Shown here in pieces: positions 30,001 to 43,214 of a DNA stretch of 64,000 nucleotides. This DNA comes from Eledone cirrhosa (Eukaryota; Mollusca; Cephalopoda; Octopoda; Eledonidae): the NCBI GenBank assembly GCA_964016885.1, contig OZ024741.1:30962635-31026634 (forward strand), given 5' to 3'. The stretch's first letter is position 1, and every line of letters begins with the position of its first letter. Both the position numbers and the translations under genes were made by a program. Under the pieces are notes generated by a model that searched no databases, was not told the DNA's origin, and saw nothing but the letters and a program-made list of their open reading frames with translations.

Positions 30001-33000
30001 CTTCCACTCCTTCCTTCCTTCAATACATCATTACAGTCATACTTCCTTCCACTCCTTCCTTCCTTCCTTCAATACATCATTACAGACATACTTCCTTTCA
30101 CTCCTTCCTTCCTTCAATACATCATTACAGTCATACTTCCTTCCACTCCTTCCTTCTCTCCTTCAATACAGCATTACAGTCATACTTCCTTCCACTCCTT
30201 CCTTCCCTCGTTCATTACATCATTACAGTCATACTTCCTTCCACTCCTTCCTTCCTTCCTTCAATACATCATTACAGCCATACTTCCTTTCACTCCTTCC
30301 TTCGTTCCTTCAATACATCATTACAGTCATACTTCCTTTCCACTCCTTCCTTCAATACATCATTACAGTCATACTTTCTTCCACTCCTTCCTTCCTTCAA
30401 TACATCATTACGGTCATACTTCCTTCCACTCCTTCCTTCCTTCAATACATCATTACAGTCATACTTTCTTCCACTCCTTCCTTCCTTCAAAACATCATTA
30501 CAGTCATACTTCCTTCCACTCCTTCCTTCAATACATCATTACAGTCATATTTCCTTCCACTCCTTCCTTCCTTCAATACATCATTACAGTCGTACTTGCT
30601 TCCACTCCTTCCTTCCCTCCTTCAATACATCATTACATACATACTTCCTTCTACTCCTTCCCTCTTTTAGTACATTATTACAGTCATACTTTCTTCCACT
30701 CCTTCCTTCCCTCCTTCAATACATCCTTACAGTCATATTGCCATCCACTCCTTCCTTCCTTCAATACATCATTACAGTCATACTTCCTTCCACTCCTTCC
30801 TTCCTTCAATACATCATTACAGTCCTACTTCCTTCCACTCCTTCCTTCCTTCAATACATCATTACAGACATACTTCCTTCCACTCCTTCCTTCCTTCAAT
30901 ACATCATTACTGTCATAATTCCTTCCACTCCTTCCTTCCTTCAATACATCATTACTGTCATAATTCCTTCCACTCCTTCCTTCCTTCAATACATCATTAC
31001 AGTCATACTTCCTTCCTCTCCTTCCTTCCTTCCTTCAATACATCATTACAGACATACTTCCTTCCACTCCTTCCTTCCTTCAATACATCATTACATACAT
31101 ACTTCCTTCCACTCCTTCCTTCCTTCAATACATCATTACAGACATACTTCCTTCCACTCCTTCCTTCCTTCAATACATCATTACAGAAATACTTCCTTCC
31201 ATTCCTTCCTTCCTTCAATACATCATTACAGTCATACTTCCTTCCACTCCTTCCACTCCTTCCCTCCTTCAATACATCATTACAGTCATACTTTCTTCCA
31301 CTCCTTCCTTCCTTCAATACATCATTACAGTCATACTTTCTTCCACTCCTTCCTTCCTTCAATACATCATTACAGTCATACTTCCTCCCACTCCTTCCTT
31401 CCTTCAATACATCATTACAGTCATACTTCCTTCCACTCCTTCCTTCCTTCAATACATCATTACAATCATACTTTCTTCCACTCCTTCCTTCCTTCAATAC
31501 ATCATTACAGTCATACTTCCTTCCACTCCTTCCTTCCTTCAATACATCATTACAGTCATACTTTCTTCCTCTCCTTCCTTCATTCAATACATCATTACAG
31601 TCATACTTCCTTCCACTCCTTCCCTCCTTCAATACATCATTACAGTCATATTTCTTTCCACTCCTTCCTTCCTTCAATACATCATTACAGTCATACTTCC
31701 TTCCACTCCTTCCTTCCCTCCTTCAATACATCATTACAGACATACTTCTTTCCACTCCTTCCTTCCGTCAATACATCATTACAGTCATACTTCCTTCCAC
31801 TCCTTCATTCCTTCAATACATCATTACAGTCATACTTCCTTCCACTCCTTCCTTCCTTCAATGCATCATTACAGTCATACTTCCTTCCAATTCTTCCTTC
31901 CTTCAATACATCATCACAGTCATAATTCCTTCCACTCATTCCTTCCTTCAATACATCATTACAGTCATACTCCCTTCAACTCCTTCCTTCCTTCAATACA
32001 TCATTACAGACATACTTCCTTCCACTCCTTCCTTCCTTCAATACATCATCACAGTCATACTTCCTTCAACTCCTTCCTTCCTTCAATACATCATCACAGT
32101 CATACTTCCTTCAACTCCTTCCTTCCTTCAATACATCATTACAGTCATACTTCCTTCCACTCCTTCCTTCCTTAAATACATCATTACAGTCATACTTCCT
32201 TCCATTCCTTCCTTCCCTTCTTCAATACATCATTACAGTCATACTTCTTTCCACTCCTTCCTTCCTTCAATACATCATTACAGTCATACTTCCTTCCACT
32301 CCTTCCTTCCCTCCTTCAATACATCATTACAGACATACTTCTTTCCACTCCTTCCTTCCGTCAATACATCATTACAGTCATACTTCCTTCCACTCCTTCA
32401 TTCCTTCAATACATCATTACAGTCATACTTCCTTCCACTCCTTCCTTCCTTCAATACATCATTTCAGTAATACTTCCTTCCACTCTTTCCTTCCTTCAAT
32501 ACATCATTACAGTCATACTTTCTGCAACTCCTTCCTTCCTTCCTTCAATACATAATTACAGTCATACTTCCTTCCTCTCCTTTCTTCCTACAATACATCA
32601 TTACAATCATACTTCCTTCCACTCCTTCCTTCCTTCCTTCCTTCCTTCAATACATCATTACCGTCATACTTCCTTCCACTCCTTCCCTCCTCCAATACAT
32701 CATTACAGACATACTTCCTTCCACTCCTTCCTTCCTTCAATACATCATTACAGTCATACTTCCTTCCACTCCTTCCTTCCCTCCTTCAATACATCATTAC
32801 ATTCATACTTCCGTCCACTCCTTCCTTCCTTCCTTCAATACATCATGACAGTCATACTTCCTTCCACTCCTTCCTTCCCTCCTTCAATACATCATTACAG
32901 ACATACTTCCTTCCACTCCTTCCTTCCTTCAATACATCATTACAGTCATACTTCCTTCCACTCCTTTCTTCCTTCCTTCAATACATCATCACATTCATAC

Positions 33001-36000
33001 TTCCTTCAACTCCTTCCTTCCTTCAATACATCATTACAGTCATACTTCCTTCCACTCCTTCCTTCAATACATCATTACACTCATACTTCCTTCCACTCCT
33101 TCCTTCCTTCAATACATCATTACGGTCATACTTCCTTCCACTCCTTCCTTCCTTCAATACATCATTACAGTCATACTGCCTTCCACTCCTTCCTTCCTTC
33201 AAAACATCATTACAGTCATACTTCCTTTCCACTCCCTCCTTCAATACATCATTACAGTCATACTTTCTTCCACTCCTTCCTTCCCTCCTTCAATACATCC
33301 TTACAGTCATATTTCCATCCACTCCTTCCTTCAATACATCATTACAGTCATACTTCCTTCCACTCCTTCCTTCCCTCCTTCAATACATCATTACAGTCAT
33401 ATTTCCTTCCACTCCTTCCTTCCTTCAATACATCATTACAGACATACCTCCTTCCACTCCTTCCTTCCTTCAATACATCATTACAGTCATACTTCCTTCC
33501 ACTCCTTCCTTCCCTCCTTCAATACATCATTACAGTCATACTTCCTTCCACTCCTTCCTTCCTTCAATACATCATTACAGTCATACTTCCTTCCACTCCT
33601 TCCTTCGTTCCTTCAATACATCATTACAGTTATACTTCCATCCACTCCTTCATTCGTTCAATACATCATTACAGTCATACTTCCTTCCACTCCTTCCTTC
33701 AATACATCATTACAGTCATACTTCCTTCCACTCCTTCCTTCAATACATCATTACAGTCATACTTTCTTTCCACTCCTTCCTTCAATACATCATTACAGTC
33801 ATACTTCCTTCCACTCCTTCCTTCCTTCAATACATCATTACAGTCATACTTCCTTCCACTCCTTCATTTCTTCAATACATCATTACAGTCATACTTCCTC
33901 CCACTCCTTCCTTCCTTCAATACATCATTACAGTCATACTTCCTTCCACTCATTCCTTCCTTCCTTCAATACATCATTACAGTCATACTTTCTTCCACTC
34001 CATCCTTCCTTCAATACATCATTACATTCATACTTCCTTCCACTCCTTCCTTCAATACATCATTACATTCATACTTCCTTCCACTCCTTCCTTCAATACA
34101 TCATTACAGTCATACTTCCTTCCACTCCTTCCTTCCTTCAATACATCATTACAGTCATACTTCCTCCCACTCCTTCCTTCCTTCAATACATCATTACAGT
34201 CATACTTCCTTCCACTCCTTCCTTCCTTCCTTCCTTCAATACATCATTACTGTCATACTTTCTTCCACTCCTTCCTTCCTTCAATACATCATTACAGTCA
34301 TACTTCCTTCCACTCCTTCCTTCCTTCAATACATCATTACAGTCATACTTTCTTCCTCTCCTTCCTTCAATACATCTTTACAGTCATACTTCATTCCACT
34401 CCTTCCTTCCTTCAATACATCATTACAGTTATACTTCCTTCCACTCCTTCCTTCCTTCAATACATCATTACAGACATACTTCCTTCCACTCCTTCCTTCC
34501 TTCAATACATCATCACAGTCATACATCCTTCCACTCCTTCCTTCGTTCCTTCAATACATCATTACAGTCATACTTCCTTCCACTCATTCCTTCCTTCAAT
34601 ACATCATTACAGTCATACTCCCTTCAACTCCTTCCTTCCTTCAATACATCATTACAGACATACTTCCTTCCACTCCTTCCTTCCTTCAATACATCATTAC
34701 AGTCATACTTCCTTCCACTCCTTCCTTCGTTCCTTCAATACATCATTACAGTTATACTTCCATCCACTCCTTCATTCGTTCAAAACATCATTACAGTCAT
34801 CCTTCCTTCCACTCGTTCCTTCCTTCAATACATCATTACAGTCATACTTCCTTCCACTCCTTCCTTTCTTCAATACATCACTACAGTCATACTTCCTCCC
34901 ATTCCCTCCTTCCTTCAATACATCATTACAGTCATACTTCCTTCCACTCCTTCCTTCAATACATCATTACAGTCATACTTTCTTCCTCTCCTTCCTTCCT
35001 TCAATACATCATTACAGTCATACTTCCTTCCACTCCTTCCTTCCTTCAATACATCATTACAGTCATACTTCCTTCCACTCCTTCCTTCAATACATCATTA
35101 CACTCATACTTCCTTCCACTCCTTCCTTCCTTCAATACATCATTACGGTCATACTTCCTTCCACTCCTTCCTTCCTTCAATACATCATTACAGTCATACT
35201 TCCTTCCACTCCTTCCTTCCTTCAAAACATCATTACAGTCATACTTCCTTCCACTCCTTCCTTCCTTCAATACATCATTAATGTCATATTTCCTTCCACT
35301 CCTTCCTTCCTTCAATACATCATTACAGTCGTACTTCCTTCCACTCCTTCCTTCCCTCCTTCAATACATCATTACATACATACTTCCTTCCACTCCTTCC
35401 CTCTTTCAATACATCATTACAGTCATACTTCCTTCCACCCTTTCCTTCATTCCTTCAATACATCATTACAGTCATACTTCCTTCCACTCCTTCCTTCCTT
35501 CAATACATCATTACAGTCATACTTCCTTCCACTCCTTCCTTCAATACATCATTACAGTCATACTTCCTTTCCACTCCTTCCTTCAATACATCATTACAGT
35601 CATACTTTCTTCCACTCCTTCCTTCCCTCCTTCAATACATCCTTACAGTCATATTTCCATCCACTCCTTCCTTCAATACATCATTACAGTCATACTTCCT
35701 TCCACTCCTTCCTTCCCTCCTTCAATACATCATTACAGTCATATTTCCTTCCACTCCTTCCTTCCTTCAATACATCATTACAGACATACCTCCTTCCACT
35801 CCTTCCTTCCTTCAATACATCATTACAGTCATACTTCCTTCCACTCCTTCCTTCCCTCCTTCAATACATCATTACAGTCATACTTCCTTCCACTCCTTCC
35901 TTCCTTCAATACATCATTACAGTCATACTTCCTTCCACTCCTTCCTTCGTTCCTTCAATACATCATTACAGTTATACTTCCATCCACTCCTTCATTCGTT

Positions 36001-39000
36001 CAATACATCATTACAGTCATACTTCCTTCCACTCCTTCCTTCAATACATCATTACAGTCATACTTCCTTCCACTCCTTCCTTCAATACATCATTACAGTC
36101 ATACTTTCTTTCCACTCCTTCCTTCCTTCAATGCATCATTACAGTCATACTTCCTTCCACTCCTTCCTTCCTTCAATACATCATTACAGTCATACTTCCT
36201 TCCACTCCTTCATTTCTTCAATACATCATTACAGTCATACTTCCTCCCACTCCTTCCTTCCTTCAATACATCATTACAGTCATACTTCCTTCCACTCATT
36301 CCTTCCTTCCTTCAATACATCATTACAGTCATACTTTCTTCCACTCCATCCTTCCTTCAATACATCATTACATTCATACTTCCTTCCACTCCTTCCTTCA
36401 ATACATCATTACAGTCATACTTCCTTCCACTCCTTCCTTCCTTCAATACATCATTACAGTCATACTTCCTCCCACTCCTTCCTTCCTTCAATACATCATT
36501 ACAGTCATACTTCCTTCCACTCCTTCCTTCCTTCCTTCCTTCAATACATCATTACTGTCATACTTTCTTCCACTCCTTCCTTCCTTCAATACATCATTAC
36601 AGTCATACTTCCTTCCACTCCTTCCTTCCTTCAATACATCATTACAGTCATACTTTCTTCCTCTCCTTCCTTCAATACATCATTACAGTCATACTTCATT
36701 CCACTCCTTCCTTCCTTCAATACATCATTACAGTTATACTTCCTTCCACTCCTTCCTTCCTTCAATACATCATTACAGACATACTTCCTTCCACTCCTTC
36801 CTTCCTTCAATACATCATCACAGTCATACTTCCTTCCACTCCTTCCTTCGTTCCTTCAATACATCATTACAGTCATACTTCCTTCCACTCATTCCTTCCT
36901 TCAATACATCATTACAGTCATACTCCCTTCAACTCCTTCCTTCCTTCAATACATCATTACAGACATACTTCCTTCCACTCCTTCCTTCCTTCAATACATC
37001 ATTACAGTCATACTTCCTTCCACTCCTTCCTTCGTTCCTTCAATACATCATTACAGTTATACTTCCATCCACTCCTTCATTCGTTCAAAACATCATTACA
37101 GTCATACTTCCTTCCACTCGTTCCTTCCTTCAATACATCATTACAGTCATACTTCCTTCCACTCCTTCCTTTCTTCAATACATCACTACAGTCATACTTC
37201 CTCCCATTCCCTCCTTCCTTCAATACATCATTACAGTCATACTTCCTTCCACTCCTTCCTTCAATACATCATTACAGTCATACTTTCTTCCTCTCCTTCC
37301 TTCCTTCAATACATCATTACAGTCATACTTCCTTCCACTCCTTCCTTTCTTCAATACATCATTACAGTCATACTTCCTTCCACTCCTTCCTTCCTTCAAT
37401 ACATCATTACAGTCATACTTCCTTCCACTCCTTCCTTCCTTCAATACATCATTACAGTCATACTTCCTCCCACTCCTTCCTTCCTTCAATACATCATTAC
37501 AGTCATACTTCCTTCCACTCCTTCCTTCCTTCCTTCAATACATCATTACAGTCATAATTTCTTCCACTCCTTCCTTCCTTCAATACATCATTACAGTCAT
37601 ACTTCCTTCCACTCCTTCCTTCCCTCCTTCAATACATCATTACAGACATACTTCTTTCCACTCCTTCCTTCCTTCAATACATCATTACAGTCATACTTCC
37701 TTCCACTCCTTCCTTCCCTCCTTCAATACATCATTACAGACATACTTCTTTCCACTCCTTCCTTCCGTCAATACATCATTACAGTCATACTTCCTTCCAC
37801 TCCTTCATTCCTTCAATACATCATTACAGTCATACTTCCTTCCACTCCTTCCTTCCTTCAATACATCATTACAGTCATACTTCGTTTCACTCCTTCCTTC
37901 CTTCAATACATCATTACAGTCATACTTCCTTCCACTCCATCCTTTCTTCCTTCAATACATTATTACAGTCATACTTCCTTCCACTCCTTCCTTCGTTCCT
38001 TCAATACATTATTACAGTTATACTTCCATCCACTCCTTCATTCGTTCAAAACATCATTACAGTCATACTTCCTTCCACTCCTTCCTTCAATACATCATTA
38101 CAGTCATACTTCCTTCCACTCCTTCCTTCAATACATCATTACAGTCATACTTCCTTTCCACTCCTTCCTTCAATACATCATTACAGTCATATTTCCTTCC
38201 CCTCCTTCCTTCCTTCAATACATCATTACAGTCATACTTCCTTCCACTCCTTCCTTCCTTCAATACATCATTACAGTCATACTTCCTTCCACTCCTTCCT
38301 TCCTTCAATACATCATTGAAGTCATACTTCCTTCCACTCCTTCCTTCCTTCAATACATCATTACAGTCATACTTCCTTCCCCTCCTTCCTTCCTTCAATA
38401 CATCATTACAGTCATACTTCCTTCCACTCCTTCCTTCCTTCAATACATCATTACAGTCATACTTCCTCCCACTCCTTCCTTCCTTCAATACATCATTGAA
38501 GTCATACTTCCTTCCACTCCTTCCTTCCTTCAATACATCATTACAGTCATACTTTCTTCCACTCCTTCCTTCCTTCAATACATCATTACAGTCATACTTC
38601 CTTCCACTCCTTCCTTACTTCAATACATCATTACAGTCATACTTTCTTCCTCTCCTTCCTTCCTTCAATACATCATTACAGTCATACTTCCTTCCACTCC
38701 TTCCTTCCTTCAATACATCATTACAGTCATACTTCCTTTCCACTCCTTCGTTCCTTCAATACATCATTACAGTCATACTTCCTTCCACTCCTTCCTTCCT
38801 TCAATACATCATTACAGTCATACTTCCTTCCACTCATTCCTTCCTCCAATACATCATTACAGACATACTTCCTTCCACTCCTTCCTTCCTTCAATACATC
38901 ATCACAGTCATACTTCCTTCCACTCCTTCCTTCGTTCCTTCAATACATCATTACAGTCATACTTCCTTTCACTCCTTCCTTCCTTCAATACATCATTACA

Positions 39001-41510
39001 GTCATACTTCCTTCCACTCCTTCCTTCCTTCAATGCATCATTACAGTCATACTTCCTTCCACTTCTTCCTTCCTTCAACACATCATCACAGTCATAATTC
39101 CTTCCACTCATTCCTTCCTTCAATACATCATTACAGTCATACTTCCTTCAACTCCTTCCTTCCTTCAATACATCATTACATACATACTTCCTTCCACTCC
39201 TTCCTTCCTTCAATACATCATCACAGTCATACTTCCTTCAACTCCTTCCTTCCTTCAATACATCATCACAGTCATACTTCCTTCAACTCCTTCCTTCCTT
39301 CAATACATCATTACAGTCATATTTCCTTCCACTCCTTCCTTCCTTAAATACATCATTACAGTCATACTTCCTTCCACTCCTTCCTTCCCTCCTTCAATAC
39401 ATCATTACAGACATACTTCTTTCCAATCCTTCCTTCCTTCAATACATCATTACAGTCATACTTCCTTCCACTCCTTCCTTCCCTCCTTCAATACATCATT
39501 ACAGACATACTTCTTTCCACTCCTTCCTTCCGTCAATACATCATTACAGTCATACTTCCTTCCACTCCTTCCTTCCTTAAATACATCATTACAGTCATAC
39601 TTCCTTCCACTCCTTCATTCCTTCAATACATCATTACAGTCATACTTCCTTCCACTCCCTCCTTCCTTCAATACATCATTACAGTCATACTTCCTTCCAC
39701 TCCTTCCTTCCTTCAATACATCATTACAGTCATACTTCCTTCCACTCCTTCCTTTCTTCAATACATCATTACAGTCATACTTCCTCCCACTCCTTCCTTC
39801 CTTCAATACATCATTACAGTCATACTTCCTTCCACTCCTTCCTTCCTTCCTTCAATACATCATTACAGTCATACTTTCCTCCACTCCTTCCTTCCTTCAA
39901 TACATCATTACAGTCATACTTCCTTCCACTCCTTCCTTCCTTCAATACATCATTACAGTCATACTTTCTTCCTCTCCTTCCTTCAATACATCATTACAGT
40001 CATACTTAATTCCACTCCTTCCTTCCTTCAATACATCATTACAGTTATACTTCCTTCCACTCCTTCCTTCCTTCAATACATCATTACAGACATACTTCCT
40101 CCCACTCCTTCCTTCCTTCAATACATCATCACAGTCATACTTCCTTCCACTCCTTCCTTCGTTCCTTCAATACATCATTACAGTCATACTTCCTTCCACT
40201 CCTTCCTTCCTTCAATACATCATTACAGTCATACTTCCTTCCACTCCTTCCTTCCTTCAATGCATCATTACAGTCATACTTCCTTCCACTTCTTCCTTCC
40301 TTCAATACATCATTACAGTCATACTTCCTTCCACTTCTTCCTTCCTTCAATACATCATTACAGTCATAATTCCTTCCACTCATTCCTTCCTTCAATACAT
40401 CATTACAGTCATACTCCCTTCAACTCCTTCCTTCCTTCAATACATCATTACAGACATACTTCCTTCCACTCCTTCCTTCCTTCAATACATCATTACAGTC
40501 ATACTTCCTTCCACTCCTTCCTTCCTTCCTTCAATACATCATTACAGTCATACTTTCTTCCACTCCTTCCTTCCTTCAATACATCATTACAGTCATACTT
40601 CCTTCCACTCCTTCCTTCCCTCCTTCAATACATCATTACAGACATACTTCTTTCCACTCCTTCCTTCCTTCAATACATCATTACAGTCATACTTCCTTCC
40701 ACTCCTTCCTTCGTTCCTTCAATACATCATTACAGTCATACTTCCTTTCACTCCTTCCTTCCTTCAATACATCATTACAGTCATACTTCCTTCCACTCCT
40801 TCCCTCCTTCAATACATCATTACAGACATACTTCCTTCCACTCCTTCCTTCCTTCAATACATCATGACAGTCATACTTCCTTCCACTCCTTGCTTCCCTC
40901 CTTCAATACATCATTACAGACATACTTCCGTCCACTCCTTCCTTCCTTCCTTCAATACATCATGACAGTCATACTTCCTTCCACTCCTTCCTTCCCTCCT
41001 TCAATACATCATTACAGACATACTTCCGTCCACTCCTTCCTTCCTTCCTTCAATACATCATTACAGTCATACTTCCTTCCACTCCTTCCTTCCTTCAATA
41101 CATCATTACAGACATACTTCCTTCCACTCCTTCCTTCCTTCAATACATCATTACTGTCATACTTCCTTCCACTCCTTCCTTCAATACATCATTACAGTCA
41201 TACTTCCTTCCACTCATTCCTTCCTTCAATACATCATTACAGTCATAATTCCTTCCACTCATTCCTTCCTTCAATACATCATTACAGTCATACTCCCTTC
41301 AACTCCTTCCTTCCTTCAATACATCATTACAGACATACTTCCTTCCACTCCTTCCTTCCTTCAATACATCATTACAGTCATACTTCCTTCCACTCCTTCC
41401 TTCAATACATCCTTACTGTCATACTTCCTTCCACTCCTTCCTTCAATACATCATTACAGTCATACTTCCTTTCCACTCCTTCCTTCAATACATCATTACA
41501 GTCATACTTC
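24004..41510 (+). repeat. Satellite segment B (second copy of ~24-kb duplication)
   Basis: Second copy of segment A, starting in the same monomer phase as base 1. Point differences from A are rare. Examples are 28,015 (C, versus T at 4,367), 30,171 (G, versus T at 7,514) and 30,740 (G, versus T at 8,083). Block differences are: minus 355 bp in the 134-bp repeat region, minus 991-995 bp near 29 kb, minus about 319 bp at 33.22 kb, plus 41 bp near 34.06 kb, plus 180 bp near 38.3 kb, minus 3,890 bp, and minus 376 bp near 41.3 kb. Homology to A fades at about 41.5 kb. This could be a true segmental duplication or two alleles placed in tandem by the assembler. Confidence 0.88.
26383..27170 (+). repeat. 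134-bp trimeric higher-order repeat, 6 copies
   Basis: This is the segment B counterpart of the 2.4-3.5 kb block. The ATCAATAC marker lies at 26,434, 26,568, 26,702, 26,836, 26,925 and 27,059. Spacing is 134 bp with one 89-bp interval lacking a 45-bp monomer. Relative to A it lacks two 134-bp units, one 42-bp monomer and one 45-bp monomer. These sum to 355 bp, exactly the step in the A-to-B offset. Confidence 0.92.
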
Positions 41511-41577
41511 CTTCCACTCCTTCCTTCCTTCCTTCCCTCCTACAATACATCATTACAGTCATACTTCCTTCCACTCC

Positions 41578-42300
41578 TTCCTTACTTCAATACATCATTA
41601 CAGTCATACTTTCTTCCTCTCCTTCCTTCCTTCAATACATCATTACAGTCATACTTCCTTCCACTCCTTCCTTCCTTCAATACATCATTACAGTCATACT
41701 TCCTTCCACTCCTTCCTTCCTTCACTACATCATTACAGACATACTTCCTTCCACTCCTTCCTTCCTTCAATACATCATCACAGTCATACTTCCTTCCACT
41801 CCTTCCTTCGTTCCTTCAATACATCATTACAGTCATACTTCCTTTCACTCCTTCCTTCCTTCAATACATCATTACAGTCATACTTCCTTCCACTCCTTCC
41901 TTCCTTCAATGCATCATTACAGTCATACTTCCTTCCACTTCTTCCTTCCTTCAACACATCATCACAGTCATAATTCCTTCCACTCATTCCTTCCTTCAAT
42001 ACATCATTACAGTCATACTTCCTTCAACTCCTTCCTTCCTTCTATACATTATTACAGACATACTTCCTTCCACTCCTTCCTTCCTTCAATACATCATCAC
42101 AGTCATACTTCCTTCAACTCCTTCCTTCCTTCAATACATCATTACAGTCATACTTCCTTCCACTCCTTCCTTCCTTAAATACATCATTACAGTCATACTT
42201 CCTTCCACTCCTTCCTTCCCTCCTTCAATACATCATTACAGACATACTTCTTTCCACTCCTTCCTTCCTTCAATACATCATTACAGTCATACTTCCTTCC
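41578..42300 (+). repeat. Partial re-copy of the 38.6-39.4 kb block
   Basis: After segment B loses homology to A, the array resumes with monomers matching 38.6-39.4 kb at an offset of about 2,876 bp, falling to 2,831 bp after loss of one 45-bp monomer. Markers are CCTTACTTCAATAC, CAATGCATC and CTTCAACACATCATCAC in the same order. This indicates another local duplication. Confidence 0.78.
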
Positions 42301-43214
42301 ACTCCTTCCTTCCCTCCTTCAATACATCATTACAGTCATACTTCCTTCCACTCCTTCCTTCCTTCAATACATCATTACAGTTATACTTCCTTCCACTCAT
42401 TCCTTCCTTCAATACATCATTACAGTCATACTTCCTTCCACTCCCTCCTTCCTTCAATACATCATTACAGTCATACTTCCTTTCACTCCTTCCACTCCTT
42501 CCTTCCTTCAATACATCATTTCAGTCATACTTCCTTCCACTCCTTCCTTTCTTCCTTCAATACATCATTACAGTCATACTTCCTTCCACTCCTTTCTTCC
42601 TACAATACATCATTACAGTCATACTTCCTTCCACTCCTTCCTTCCTTCCTTCAATACATCATTACAGTCATACTTCCTTCCACTCCTTCCCTCCTTCAAT
42701 ACATCATTACAGACATACTTCCTTCCACTCCTTCCTTCCTTCAATACATCATGACAGTCATACTTCCTTCCACTCCTTCCTTCCCTCCTTCAATACATCA
42801 TTACAGACATACTTCCTTCCACTCATTCCTTCCTTCAATACATCATAACAGTCATACTTCCTACCACTCCTTTCTTCCTTCCTTCAATACATCATTACAG
42901 TCATACTTCCTTCCACTCCTTCCACTCCTTCCTTCCTTCAATACATCATTACAGTCATACTTCCTTCCACTCATTCCTTCCTTCAATACATCATTACAGA
43001 CATACTTCCTTCCACTCCTTCCTTCAATACATCATTACAATCATACTTCCTTCCACTCCTTCCTTCCTTCCTTCAATACATCATTACAGTCATACTTCCT
43101 TCCACTCCTTCCTTCCCTCCTTCCTTCAATACATCATTACAGTCATACTTCCTTCCACTCCTTCCTTCCCTCGTTCATTACATCATTACAGTCATACTTC
43201 CTTCCACTCCTTCC

